DNA from: Chromatiales bacterium
GTDB taxonomy: Bacteria; Pseudomonadota; Gammaproteobacteria; CAMYNG01
Direction: 5' to 3'
DNA: 18,499 nucleotides
Assembly: GCA_027021685.1 (NCBI GenBank)
Contig: JALUTW010000035.1
Coordinates: 1-18,499, forward strand
Of this stretch, positions 6,142 to 13,393 are shown piece by piece (within the stretch, counting starts at the first letter, position 1; every line of letters starts with the position of its first letter). Under the pieces are notes generated by a model. The model searched no databases, was not told the origin of the DNA, and saw only the letters and a list, made by a program, of their open reading frames with translations. A program made the translations under genes and the position numbers.

Positions 6142-7527
6142 TCAGCCCCCCTGTCCAAACAGTTCCTCGTACTCGGCGGCGAGCGCTTCGTACTGGGCCT
6201 GCATTTGCTCCACCGCTTCCACGGCCTCGGCCATCTGCTGTTCCAGCTCCGCCAGCGCGGCCTCGTAGGCCTCGGCCTCTGCCGTCCCGCCCACCGTACG
6301 CCAGGCCTCGGAGTGGTGGGGGGTCGCCATGGCAAAGGGCCGCTGGCGGCCGGCGCCGCCGCGCAGGCCAGGCAATCTCCCTCCGAACCCGCCGCGATCG
6401 GTGAGGGGCGGTTTCTCCAGTCCCGGCCGCTTGACGTCTTCGAGCTGCTTGAGCGTGCCGTCGTCCGAGAACTTCAGGCTCGGCCGGTCGTCCCGGAACT
6501 TGCTCTTGGGCAGAGGACCGTCATCCAGCACCTTGACGGTGTTCCGGTCGTCGCGGAATTTGATCTTGCCTGGCACGTCATCCCGGAACTTCAGCTTGGG
6601 CCAGATACGGGGCCGGCAGCCGCGCTCGAGAATCTCCTGGATCGTGGGCGAGGCGTTGATGATGGAAGAGATGCGTACCCCGTGGTTGTGGCCGGTGCGG
6701 TCCGCGTTGCAGCCGCCGTTGGTATGGACGCCCACGATGCGCCCGTCCGGGGAACGCAGGATCCCGGAGCCCGAGTTGCCGCCCAGGGTGTCGATGTCAT
6801 CGTATCCGATCCGGTTGCCGTGCAGGTCGGTGCAGGGTCCCGCCTCGATGCGCTTGGGCTGCCCCGCCGGGTGCCCGATGATGCACAGCATGTCGCCCAC
6901 CTCGGCGTCGTCCGCGGAGATACGCGTGATACCGAAGCGCCGGCCCGGCCGCCCGCCCAGGCGGACGATGGCGTAATCCAGCCCGCCCAGGCGGTACTCC
7001 ACCAGTTCCACAACGGGAAAGCGCTCCTCGGCGCGGAGGTTGCCCGAGGGGTCCACCTGGTAGTTGAAATTGACGTGCATGTTGAGCGCGATCTCTTCCG
7101 GCGTGATGGCCGCGCCCGTGTCGTCGTCCCGCGGAACCCGCCAGCCATTGACGTCCTGGTCGAAGCAGTGGCCGGCGGTCAGAAACAGGTCCTCGCAGAT
7201 GAGGGTGCCGCTGCACCAGCGGGCACCTTTGACGTTGCCCGGGTCGTCGTACTTGGTGTCCAGGTCATCGTTCCACTGGAGCTGGCCCACGGGCCGCTGG
7301 TGCCGGTTGACGAAGGCCCGGGTGACACCCAGGGTGCCGTCGTACTGCTCCACCGGCTGCGAGTCATCGGTGGCCCCGCAGATGGTCTCGATGAGCGCGC
7401 TGTAGGTCTTGGGATCTTCCCTTTTTTCCAGCAGTTCCGAGAGTTCGGGCAGCTCGTGCGGGCAGGGCGGAAAGAGGGGATCGTGTTCCATGGGTTTGCC
7501 GGCGGGGGTTCCGGTCTTCCTGGTCAT
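6142..7527 (-). CDS. Cytoplasmic trypsin-like serine protease with C-terminal KFxDD repeat tail (probable graspetide precursor fusion)
   Basis: 461 residues from the ATG at 7525-7527 behind AAGGAG; an earlier in-frame start at 7614 has no such site. There is no signal peptide or membrane segment. Residues about 60-305 are a chymotrypsin-fold peptidase with the full triad: H120 in LTAGHC, D184 in GGLDYAIV and S252 in GGNSGSG. Several Cys pairs (C105/C111/C121) are as in secreted relatives. Residues 311-364 hold six K-[FVQ]-x-[DE]-D units spaced 8-11 residues apart: KFRDD at 313, 323 and 343, KVLDD at 332, KFSDD at 352, KQLED at 360. Then come a Gly/Arg-rich linker, an Ala/Glu-rich helix likely to coil (415-455) and the end GQGG. 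With the ATP-grasp ligase directly downstream, the repeats look like cyclisation cores. The protein may thus be protease and modified substrate in one. Function is unknown; a cis-regulated protease is the favoured guess. Confidence 0.85.
   Translation of the reverse strand: MTRKTGTPAGKPMEHDPLFPPCPHELPELSELLEKREDPKTYSALIETICGATDDSQPVEQYDGTLGVTRAFVNRHQRPVGQLQWNDDLDTKYDDPGNVKGARWCSGTLICEDLFLTAGHCFDQDVNGWRVPRDDDTGAAITPEEIALNMHVNFNYQVDPSGNLRAEERFPVVELVEYRLGGLDYAIVRLGGRPGRRFGITRISADDAEVGDMLCIIGHPAGQPKRIEAGPCTDLHGNRIGYDDIDTLGGNSGSGILRSPDGRIVGVHTNGGCNADRTGHNHGVRISSIINASPTIQEILERGCRPRIWPKLKFRDDVPGKIKFRDDRNTVKVLDDGPLPKSKFRDDRPSLKFSDDGTLKQLEDVKRPGLEKPPLTDRGGFGGRLPGLRGGAGRQRPFAMATPHHSEAWRTVGGTAEAEAYEAALAELEQQMAEAVEAVEQMQAQYEALAAEYEELFGQGG
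6421..6597 (-). repeat. Six-unit KFxDD protein repeat (predicted ATP-grasp modification cores)
   Basis: This segment codes for residues 311-369 of the protease. The consensus K-F-R-D-D recurs with period about 10 and codon-level variation (AAG/AAA, TTC/TTT/GTG and so on), so it is kept at protein level and not as a fresh DNA duplication. Lys as nucleophile next to paired Asp is the kind of pattern expected for side-chain amide macrocycles. A Pro or Gly often follows (VPG, GPLP, RPS, RPG), separating the units. Confidence 0.75.
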
Positions 7528-7816
7528 GTTGCATCTCCTTATGTCTGGGGTTGAACTCACGGCGCCCCATGCCGTGCAACCCGGGCCGGTGGCTGCGGAG
7601 GAGAATGAAGACACCGGAACTCACGGGCACACGCCCGGATTCCTTTGCCATCCCAACTCCGCCAAACGGCCGACCGTGCCTCTCGACCCCAATATTCCTT
7701 CAGGGCCCGGCCTCCTGCCACCGGCGCCGGCTCCGGGCGCCGTACAGCCGCAACACTAGACGATTCCGCCCCCGGGGCCAATCCCACTGACGCACTAGAC
7801 CGCGGTGCACGGTGGG
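7528..7816. other. Spacer upstream of the protease operon
   Basis: 289 bp between the last arsenosugar gene and the protease start, presumably holding the protease promoter on the minus strand. No clear -35/-10 pair is seen. Two identical direct repeats CACTAGAC (7754-7761 and 7793-7800) are separated 39 bp start to start and contain the generally rare CTAG; they could be binding sites. A 7-base-arm hairpin (GTGCACG 7805-7811 with CGTGCAC 7820-7826) spans the stop codon of the upstream operon. No convincing small gene was found. Confidence 0.4.
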
Positions 7817-8464
7817 TTACGTGCACTTGATCACATTCTCGGTTTCACCGCGCGGGCAGTCATTGGCAAGGGTGTGCCGGTGAAGATCCCGCGGCCGGTC
7901 GAGGTCGTGCAGCAGGGGCAGCTCGGCGCAGCGGCGGCCTGCACGGGCCAGGCGGCGGCGGGTGAGCCGCGCCACCCGCCCGGTGCCCCAGGGCATGCGG
8001 CGGAACAGCGCCGGACACGGATGCCTCAGGCCGATGAGCCAGTAGCCGCCATCCCATGCCGGCCCCAGCACGGCATGGGCACCGTTGCACAAGAGCCTTG
8101 CCGCGCGCACCAGGTCGCGGGCGTCCATCCCGGGCACATCACAGCCCGTGAGCACCGCCCACGGCGCGCGCCGCAGGGCGTGGGCCAGGGCATGATCCAT
8201 GCGCGCACCCAGGTCCCTGCCCCGCTGCACATGGACCGGGAGGCCGCGGCGGCGCATCTCCGTGATGAACTCCGGCGGGGCGTGGGGCGTGATCCACAGC
8301 TCCACCTTCATGAGCCGCTGCCCGCCCGCTGCACGGAGGGTGCGCTCGAGGAGGGCTCGGTGCAGGCGCGCGGCACCCTCCGCGCCCAGGGCGGGAACGA
8401 GCCGGGTCTTGACCCGGCCCGGCACCGGGGCGCGGGCGAAGATCAGCAGCCGGCCCGCGCGCAT
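7817..8464 (-). CDS. Arsenosugar-associated glycosyltransferase (TIGR04282-type, DUF2064)
   Basis: 215 residues beginning MRAGRLLIFARAPVPGRVKTRL, the typical start of this nucleotidyl/glycosyltransferase-like family, which shares the GT-A fold with guanylyltransferases such as CofC and MobA. Other marks are LTGCDVPGMDARDL and GPAWDGGYWLIGL, and a C-terminal LHDLDRPRDL. A longer open frame upstream to 9571 is antisense or out-of-frame to real genes and is rejected. Its ATG overlaps the stop of the next glycosyltransferase by one base (TGATG), implying coupled translation. Families of this type are named for co-occurrence with ArsS; the exact reaction is not known to me. It is the last gene of the arsenic operon. 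Confidence 0.85.
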   Translation of the reverse strand: MRAGRLLIFARAPVPGRVKTRLVPALGAEGAARLHRALLERTLRAAGGQRLMKVELWITPHAPPEFITEMRRRGLPVHVQRGRDLGARMDHALAHALRRAPWAVLTGCDVPGMDARDLVRAARLLCNGAHAVLGPAWDGGYWLIGLRHPCPALFRRMPWGTGRVARLTRRRLARAGRRCAELPLLHDLDRPRDLHRHTLANDCPRGETENVIKCT

Positions 8465-9150
8465 CAGCCGGAGGCCCGCCACAGGCGGGCGAGGCGGTGC
8501 GGGGAGGCCCCCAGGGCGTAGGCCAGGCGCAGGCGCCACATGAGCACGATGGTGCGCACCACGCCGTGGCGCTCCCAGCGGCGGCTCGACGTCACCAGCG
8601 GCGCGGTGATGCACAGCGGGCGGCCGTGGCGCCGCAGGCGCCGCGTGAGTTCGATGTCTTCCATCAGCGGAATGTCGGCGTAGCCGCCCAGGGCCCGGAA
8701 CAGGTCCCGGCGCACGAAGATCCCCTGGTCGCCGGTGCAGATGCCGGTGAGGCGCGAGCGCAGGTTCATGGCACGCTCCACCACGCGCAGCAGGGGATGG
8801 CGGCCGGAGAGGCGCACGTCGAACCGGCCCCACTGCACCCCGGGCCGGGCCATGGCCGCCCGCAGCGCGGCCAGCGCCGGGGCCCCGGCCACGGTGTCGG
8901 CGTGCAGGAACCACAGCCAGTGGCCGCGGGCCGCCGCGGCGCCGGCGTTCATCTGCCGGGCGCGGCCGGGCGCGCAGGACAGCACGGTGTCGGCCAGCGG
9001 CCGGGCAACATCCACCGTGGCGTCGGTACTGCCGCCGTCGGCCACGATAAGCTCCCCGCCGGCCGCGCGCAGCGGCTGCAGCGCCTCGAGGACAGGGGCG
9101 ATGTGCTCCGCCTCGTCGAGGGCGGGGATGACAACGGAGACGGCGGTCAT
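8464..9150 (-). CDS. Family 2 glycosyltransferase of arsenosugar clusters (TIGR04283-type)
   Basis: 228 residues from the ATG at 9148-9150; an in-frame TTG 12 codons upstream is possible but less likely. It is a GT-A family 2 enzyme: SVVIPALDEAEHI at the N-terminus, IVADGGSTDAT for nucleotide-sugar binding, the metal-binding motif FLHADT (residues 82-86) in place of DxD, then TGDQGIFVRR and PLMEDIELTRRLRR with the likely catalytic Asp region. The C-terminus (VVRTIVLMWRLRLAYALG) is amphipathic and may touch the membrane. It follows ArsM by 60 bp and overlaps the next glycosyltransferase. In this context it probably glycosylates the arsenical nucleoside or its derived sugar; the acceptor is inferred, not shown. 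Confidence 0.87.
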   Translation of the reverse strand: MTAVSVVIPALDEAEHIAPVLEALQPLRAAGGELIVADGGSTDATVDVARPLADTVLSCAPGRARQMNAGAAAARGHWLWFLHADTVAGAPALAALRAAMARPGVQWGRFDVRLSGRHPLLRVVERAMNLRSRLTGICTGDQGIFVRRDLFRALGGYADIPLMEDIELTRRLRRHGRPLCITAPLVTSSRRWERHGVVRTIVLMWRLRLAYALGASPHRLARLWRASG

Positions 9151-9210
9151 GGCGTTGGTTTGTCGATCCCCTCTCCCCCGGTTCAAGGCACGGTGCGCCG
9201 CCCGGGCCGC

Positions 9211-10320
9211 TCAGCAGCAACAGCCGCCGTCGCCGCCGGTGGTGACGCCGCCCTTGGTCTCTGACGCCGGCCGGCGCGTGCCGGGCGGGGCGCAGAAGGT
9301 CCGCGGTTCGCCGGGCGCGGCCGGGGCCAGGCCGATGAAGGCACCGCCATAGGCGGGCCCGGTGAGCAGCCGGTAGCTGCGCTCGCACACCGCCATCCGC
9401 GCCCCGCGGGGAAACACGTGGCCTTCGTCGTCCCGGACCTCGGCGAAGGGCCCGCGGTAGATGACGGCGTGGCCGTAGTCGAGGCAGGGCGAGTCCTCCG
9501 GCTTGACCGCGGTGACGGTCACGGAACGGAACTCGATACCCTCGATCACCTTCCACGGGGCGGCATCCCACTTGTCACAGGCCACGGCCACGAAACCGGC
9601 GTCGGCGAAGGCCCGCAGGAAGTCCTCTTCCTGGAAGGCGCCGCTGATGCATCCGGTCCACAGCTCGGGGTCGGCCTTGAGTGTCTCGGGCACCGGCTCG
9701 TCGCTGACGATGTCGGCGATGGCCACACGCCCGCCGGGCCTGAGGACGCGGAAGATCTCGCGGACGAGCTGCGGCTTGCGTTCGTCCTCCACCAGGTTGA
9801 GGACACAGTTGGAGATCACCAGGTCCACGCTGGCATCCGGGATGAGCGGCCGTTCCCGGCGCTGGCGCGCCTGCCACGCCTGCAGGCGGGCGTAGTCGGC
9901 ACTGTTTCTCACCGGATGTGCCGCCAGCCACGCCTCCATGGCCTCCAGGTCCAGGGCCAGGTCCTCGATGTAGCCCTTGACGAAGCGCACCCGGTCACCG
10001 CCCAGCTTCGCCGCCATCTCCTCCTGGTACTTGCGGGCCAGCGCCAGCATGTCGTCGTTCATGTCCACGCCGATGACACGCCCCTCCGGCCCCACGAGCC
10101 GGGCGGCCATGTAGCAGATCTTGCCGCCGCCGCTGCCCAGGTCCAGGACCACGTCGCCTTCGCGCACGTAGCGCGAAGGGTCGCCGCAGCCATAGTCACG
10201 CTCGACGATCTCCCGCGGCAGCATGGCCAGGAGATCGCCGTCGTAGTCCACCGGACAGCACAGATCGGCCTGGCGGGCCTGCGCGCCCTCGGAATACCGT
10301 TCCAGCACTTCGTCCTTCAT
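9211..10320 (-). CDS. arsM: Arsenite S-adenosylmethionine methyltransferase ArsM (arsenosugar type)
   Basis: 369 residues, start behind GGGGGAGGAA. The SAM-binding motif is VLDLGSGGGK (58-67) with GVDMNDDML next. Arsenite-binding cysteines fit the family: C45 in DYGCGD, C172 in SNCVLNL and C224 in WTGCISGAF; a CC pair at 21-22 lies before the domain. ArsM methylates As(III) stepwise to mono- and dimethylarsenic in the cytoplasm. An extension after residue 270 follows the core and the protein ends GGDGGCCC, a three-cysteine tail that could bind or hand over trivalent arsenic. The start overlaps the arsS stop by ATGA, so the two are translationally coupled, as expected for enzymes of consecutive steps. 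Identity is confident. Confidence 0.92.
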   Translation of the reverse strand: MKDEVLERYSEGAQARQADLCCPVDYDGDLLAMLPREIVERDYGCGDPSRYVREGDVVLDLGSGGGKICYMAARLVGPEGRVIGVDMNDDMLALARKYQEEMAAKLGGDRVRFVKGYIEDLALDLEAMEAWLAAHPVRNSADYARLQAWQARQRRERPLIPDASVDLVISNCVLNLVEDERKPQLVREIFRVLRPGGRVAIADIVSDEPVPETLKADPELWTGCISGAFQEEDFLRAFADAGFVAVACDKWDAAPWKVIEGIEFRSVTVTAVKPEDSPCLDYGHAVIYRGPFAEVRDDEGHVFPRGARMAVCERSYRLLTGPAYGGAFIGLAPAAPGEPRTFCAPPGTRRPASETKGGVTTGGDGGCCC

Positions 10321-11294
10321 GTCGCTTCCTCCCCCGGTTCCAGCGCGCCGCCACAGCTGCTGCCGCAGCCGGCGGTGCATCCGTAACAGTGATCAGCCAC
10401 CACGACGGGATTGCCTTCCAGCAGGCCGGGATCGAGGTCGCGCACGTGTACCGGCCCGCGCCCGGGCAGTACCAGCGGCAGGTCCAGCATCTGGTTGAAG
10501 TCGCAGTCGTAGACGCAGCCGCGCCAGTCGATGCTCACCAGGGTGCGGCACATGACCGCTTCCAGGTTGGCGTCGCGGTGACTGCTGCGCAGCAGCTCCA
10601 TGTAGTCGTCGAACTCGCCGCGCGAAACCAGGGTGCTGCCGAAGCGCTGGATGGGCATGTTGGTAAGCGTGTACAGCCGGTTGAACCGGAGGCCCAGCCG
10701 GCCCAGCTCGCGCCGGTAGTCGGCCTCCAGGGACGCCTGCGGCGGCGGCAGGAACGGTCCGGTGGGGTTGTACATCAGGTTGAGCACCAGCCCGCCGCCG
10801 GGGTCACCGTAGCCGGCGGCGTTGAGCCGGCGCAGCCCCTCGATGGAACGGGCGTAGACCCCGGGCCCGCGCTGGCCGTCCACGTTTTCCTCCAGATAGC
10901 AGGGCAGCGAGGCGACGATCTCCACGCCGTGTCCGGCCAGGAACTCCGGCAGGTCCTCCTGCCCCGGCTCGGCGAGGATGGTGAGGTTGCAGCGGTCGAT
11001 GACGTGGCGGCCCAGCGCCCGCGCCCCGCGCACCAGGTCGCGAAAGTGAGGATTGAGTTCCGGTGCACCGCCGGTGATGTCCAGGGTGGCGGCCCCGCTG
11101 CGGGCGAGGAAATCCAGCACCTGCGCGGCGGTCTCGGCGTCCATCTCCTCCCGGCGCCGGGGCCCGGCGTTGACATGGCAGTGGAGGCAGGACTGGTTGC
11201 AGCGGTAACCCACGTTGACCTGCACCGTCTCCAGCCGGGCACGGCGCAGGGATGGAAAGTCGGTGGGCTGAAGCAGGGGCAGGGTGGCGTGCAT
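10317..11294 (-). CDS. arsS: Arsenosugar biosynthesis radical SAM protein ArsS
   Basis: 325 residues, start behind AAGGAG. The radical SAM cluster motif is C32-x3-C36-x2-C39 (RCNQSCLHCHV), followed by LDITGGAPELN, the SAM-binding GGE-like segment. Later blocks are typical of the ArsS family: NLMYNPTGPFLPP, CVYDCDFNQMLDLPL (C260, C264) and a Cys-rich end DHCYGCTAGCGSSC that may hold a second cluster. Some relatives use selenocysteine in place of a Cys; this one has only Cys in frame. ArsS adds a 5'-deoxyadenosyl group to dimethylarsenite to give the nucleoside precursor of arsenosugars. It lies 18 bp after the SAM methyltransferase and overlaps arsM. Confidence 0.93.
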   Translation of the reverse strand: MHATLPLLQPTDFPSLRRARLETVQVNVGYRCNQSCLHCHVNAGPRRREEMDAETAAQVLDFLARSGAATLDITGGAPELNPHFRDLVRGARALGRHVIDRCNLTILAEPGQEDLPEFLAGHGVEIVASLPCYLEENVDGQRGPGVYARSIEGLRRLNAAGYGDPGGGLVLNLMYNPTGPFLPPPQASLEADYRRELGRLGLRFNRLYTLTNMPIQRFGSTLVSRGEFDDYMELLRSSHRDANLEAVMCRTLVSIDWRGCVYDCDFNQMLDLPLVLPGRGPVHVRDLDPGLLEGNPVVVADHCYGCTAGCGSSCGGALEPGEEAT

Positions 11295-11312
11295 GGGTGC
11301 TCCTTGTCGTCT

Positions 11313-11972
11313 TCAGGGGATACGCGGCTTCTCCAGCACCACGGCGAGAAAGGCGCCCAGCCCCAGCCGTGGCGGGAGCCACCGCTCCAGCCGGCGCGCG
11401 AGCGGGCCACCGGTGGGCAGGTGAACCGCGGTGCCGTGGCGGCTCGTGGCCGGGGCCGGGTCGAGATCCGCGATCCAGCGGCATACGTCGGCGGTGGTGT
11501 CCCAGCGCGCGCCGGCATAGCCGCCGCGGCCCTTCTTATAAAGGTATAACAGGCTGTGCCGGTTGAGCAGGCCCAGCAGCACGCTCTTGCGCGCCACGCG
11601 CCACATCTCCGCCAGCGCCCGCGCCGGCTCGGACACGAAGCACAGGCTGGTCACCGCGGCCACGTGATCGAAACTGCGGTCGGGGAACGGCAGGGCCTCG
11701 GCGCGCCCCTCGAGGTAGCGCACCCCGCCGTCCAGCGCCCGGGCCCGCGCCAGCATGGCGGCGTCGGGTTCCACTCCGGTGACCACCAGGCCGGCCGCGG
11801 CGAAGCGGCGGCTGAAGTGACCGGTGCCGGCCCCCACGTCCAGCAGGCTTGCACCCGGTGCGGGCTGCAGCAGGCGCAGCATGAGGCGCAGTTCGCAGCC
11901 GGCGATCCATTCCCCGCGCGGGGTGTGATACCAGGCCTCGTAGGCCGCTGCGTCCACCGCGGAGTGATTCAT
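11313..11972 (-). CDS. Class I SAM-dependent methyltransferase of the arsenic operon
   Basis: 219 residues, taking the ATG at 11970-11972 that overlaps the preceding stop by ATGA; an ATG 7 codons earlier lies inside the upstream gene. The fold is seen from LLDVGAGTGHF (motif I, residues 43-53), GVEPDAAML (motif II), EALPFPDRSFDHVAAV and EMWRVARKSVLLGLLN. It is UbiE/Methyltransf_11-like, a broad group acting on small molecules. The early block AYEAWYHTPRGEW is shared by many such proteins beside metal or sulfur genes. It could methylate an arsenical, a lipid head or another intermediate; nothing in the sequence decides this. No arsenite-binding Cys set like that of ArsM is present. Confidence 0.85.
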   Translation of the reverse strand: MNHSAVDAAAYEAWYHTPRGEWIAGCELRLMLRLLQPAPGASLLDVGAGTGHFSRRFAAAGLVVTGVEPDAAMLARARALDGGVRYLEGRAEALPFPDRSFDHVAAVTSLCFVSEPARALAEMWRVARKSVLLGLLNRHSLLYLYKKGRGGYAGARWDTTADVCRWIADLDPAPATSRHGTAVHLPTGGPLARRLERWLPPRLGLGAFLAVVLEKPRIP

Positions 11973-13393
11973 GGCAACAGCCGGTTGAGCCATTTGACCA
12001 GGCGCCGGGTGGCGGGGCTGAACAGCTTGCCCGCATAAAAGGTGTTGGCGGTGCGGCGGTGGATCTGGGCCAGGGTGGGATAGGCGTGGATGGTGGCGGA
12101 GAGATCACCCACGGTGGCTCCGGCCTTCATGGCCAGCGCCACCTCGTGGATCAGCTCACCGGCCCGGGGCCCCAGGAGGCTGGCCCCCAGGATGTGCCCG
12201 CGGCGGGTGATCAGCCGCATGCCGCCCCAGGACTCGTCGTCGGTGAGCGCCCGGTCGATGCCGCTGAAGGAAAACTCCAGCACCACCGGATCGAGGCCCC
12301 GCGCCCGCGCCTGGTGCTCGGTCAGCCCCACCTGGGCATACTCCGGATCGGTGTAGATCACCTGGGGCACCACGCGGTAGTCGGCGCGCCGGGGCAGCCG
12401 GAACACCGCGTTGCCGATGACGATGCCGGCCTGGTACTCGGCCATGTGGGTGAATGCGTACGGCCCGCACACGTCGCCGCAGGCATAGATGTGCCGCTGC
12501 GTGGTGCGCAGGCGCCGGTCCACCCGGATCCCGTGGGGCCCCGCGGCCACGCCGGCCGCGTCGAGCCCCAGCCCGGCGACGTCGGGCCGCCGCCCCGCCG
12601 CCACCAGGATGCGGTCGGCCTCGATGGTACGCCCGTCGCTGCACAGCACCACCTGGCCGTCGGCGCCGGGCGTCACCGACTCCACGGTGGTCCCGGTGAG
12701 AAACACCATGCCCTCGGCCTCCAGCCGCTGGCGCAGGGCCGCGGCCAGGGCCGGCTCGCCCTGCGGCAGCAGGCCCTCCAGGCGCTCGATCACGGTCACG
12801 CGGCTGCCCAGGCGCGCGAACGCCTGTCCCAGTTCCAGGCCCACCGGGCCCGCCCCCAGCACCACCAGCCGCCGGGGCAGCTCGCGCAGGGCGAACACGT
12901 TCTCGTTGGTGAGCGGGGCCGCTGCCTCCAGTCCCGGGACGGGAGGCACCACGGGACGCGAGCCGGTGGCGATGACGAAGCGCCGCCCGCGGATGCGCCG
13001 CCCGCCCACCTCCACCTCGTGGGGCGAGACGAAGCGGGCCGCCTCCCCCAGCAGCACCTCGCAGCCGTAGCCGCGGAAGCGCTCCGGGTCGTCGTGCTCC
13101 TGGATGCGGTCGATCACCGCGTGCACCCGGTCCATGACCCGGCCCAGGTCCACCGGTGACAGCGCGGCCTCGAGACCGGCCCCGGCAGCATGGCGCACGG
13201 TGTACGCCACCCGCGCGGCATGAAGCAGGCTCTTGCTGGGCACACAGCCCGTGTGCAGGCAGTCGCCGCCCAGCCGCTCGCCCCGCTCGATGAGCGTGAC
13301 CGCCAGCCCGAGCTGCGCGGCCACGCTGGCCACCACCAGGCCCGCGGCACCGCCGCCGATGATCACCAGGTCGCGCCGGCCGGCCGGACTCAT
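11969..13393 (-). CDS. FAD-dependent pyridine nucleotide-disulfide oxidoreductase (mercuric reductase-like)
   Basis: 474 residues behind AAGGAGGAG. Order of elements: FAD-binding GGGAAG (13-18), redox disulfide C45-LHTG-C50 in GGDCLHTGCVPSK, ATGSRP, NAD(P)H-binding LGAGPVGLELG (179-189), YACGDV (304-308) and a dimerisation domain with HAYPTLAQIH (436-445). This is the class of glutathione reductase, dihydrolipoamide dehydrogenase and MerA. It lacks the N-terminal heavy-metal domain and the C-terminal Cys pair of true MerA, so mercury reduction is unlikely. It overlaps both neighbours by ATGA. A role in reducing an arsenical or thiol carrier within the pathway is plausible but unproved. The usual Glu after the active-site His block is Gln here (PTLAQ rather than PTLAE). 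Confidence 0.9.
   Translation of the reverse strand: MSPAGRRDLVIIGGGAAGLVVASVAAQLGLAVTLIERGERLGGDCLHTGCVPSKSLLHAARVAYTVRHAAGAGLEAALSPVDLGRVMDRVHAVIDRIQEHDDPERFRGYGCEVLLGEAARFVSPHEVEVGGRRIRGRRFVIATGSRPVVPPVPGLEAAAPLTNENVFALRELPRRLVVLGAGPVGLELGQAFARLGSRVTVIERLEGLLPQGEPALAAALRQRLEAEGMVFLTGTTVESVTPGADGQVVLCSDGRTIEADRILVAAGRRPDVAGLGLDAAGVAAGPHGIRVDRRLRTTQRHIYACGDVCGPYAFTHMAEYQAGIVIGNAVFRLPRRADYRVVPQVIYTDPEYAQVGLTEHQARARGLDPVVLEFSFSGIDRALTDDESWGGMRLITRRGHILGASLLGPRAGELIHEVALAMKAGATVGDLSATIHAYPTLAQIHRRTANTFYAGKLFSPATRRLVKWLNRLLP

Noticed and set aside
6421..6597. CRISPR or recent tandem DNA duplication at the KFxDD repeats
   Set aside because: Periodicity is at protein level with varied codons and uneven spacing; there are no identical DNA repeats with unique spacers.
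5230..7554. 774-codon plus-strand open frame
   Set aside because: It is antisense to the ATP-grasp and protease genes, has low-complexity GC-driven composition, and shows no recognisable domain.
7805..7826. Terminator at the end of the arsenic operon
   Set aside because: Only 7-base arms spanning the stop codon with no T-run on the minus strand; too weak to list as a terminator.
8465..9571. N-terminal extension of the last arsenosugar glycosyltransferase
   Set aside because: It overlaps the other glycosyltransferase and arsM in another frame and has no motif; the true start is the ATG at 8462-8464.
11969..13393. Calling the FAD oxidoreductase a mercuric reductase (merA)
   Set aside because: No heavy-metal-binding N-terminal domain, no C-terminal Cys pair, and no other mer gene nearby.
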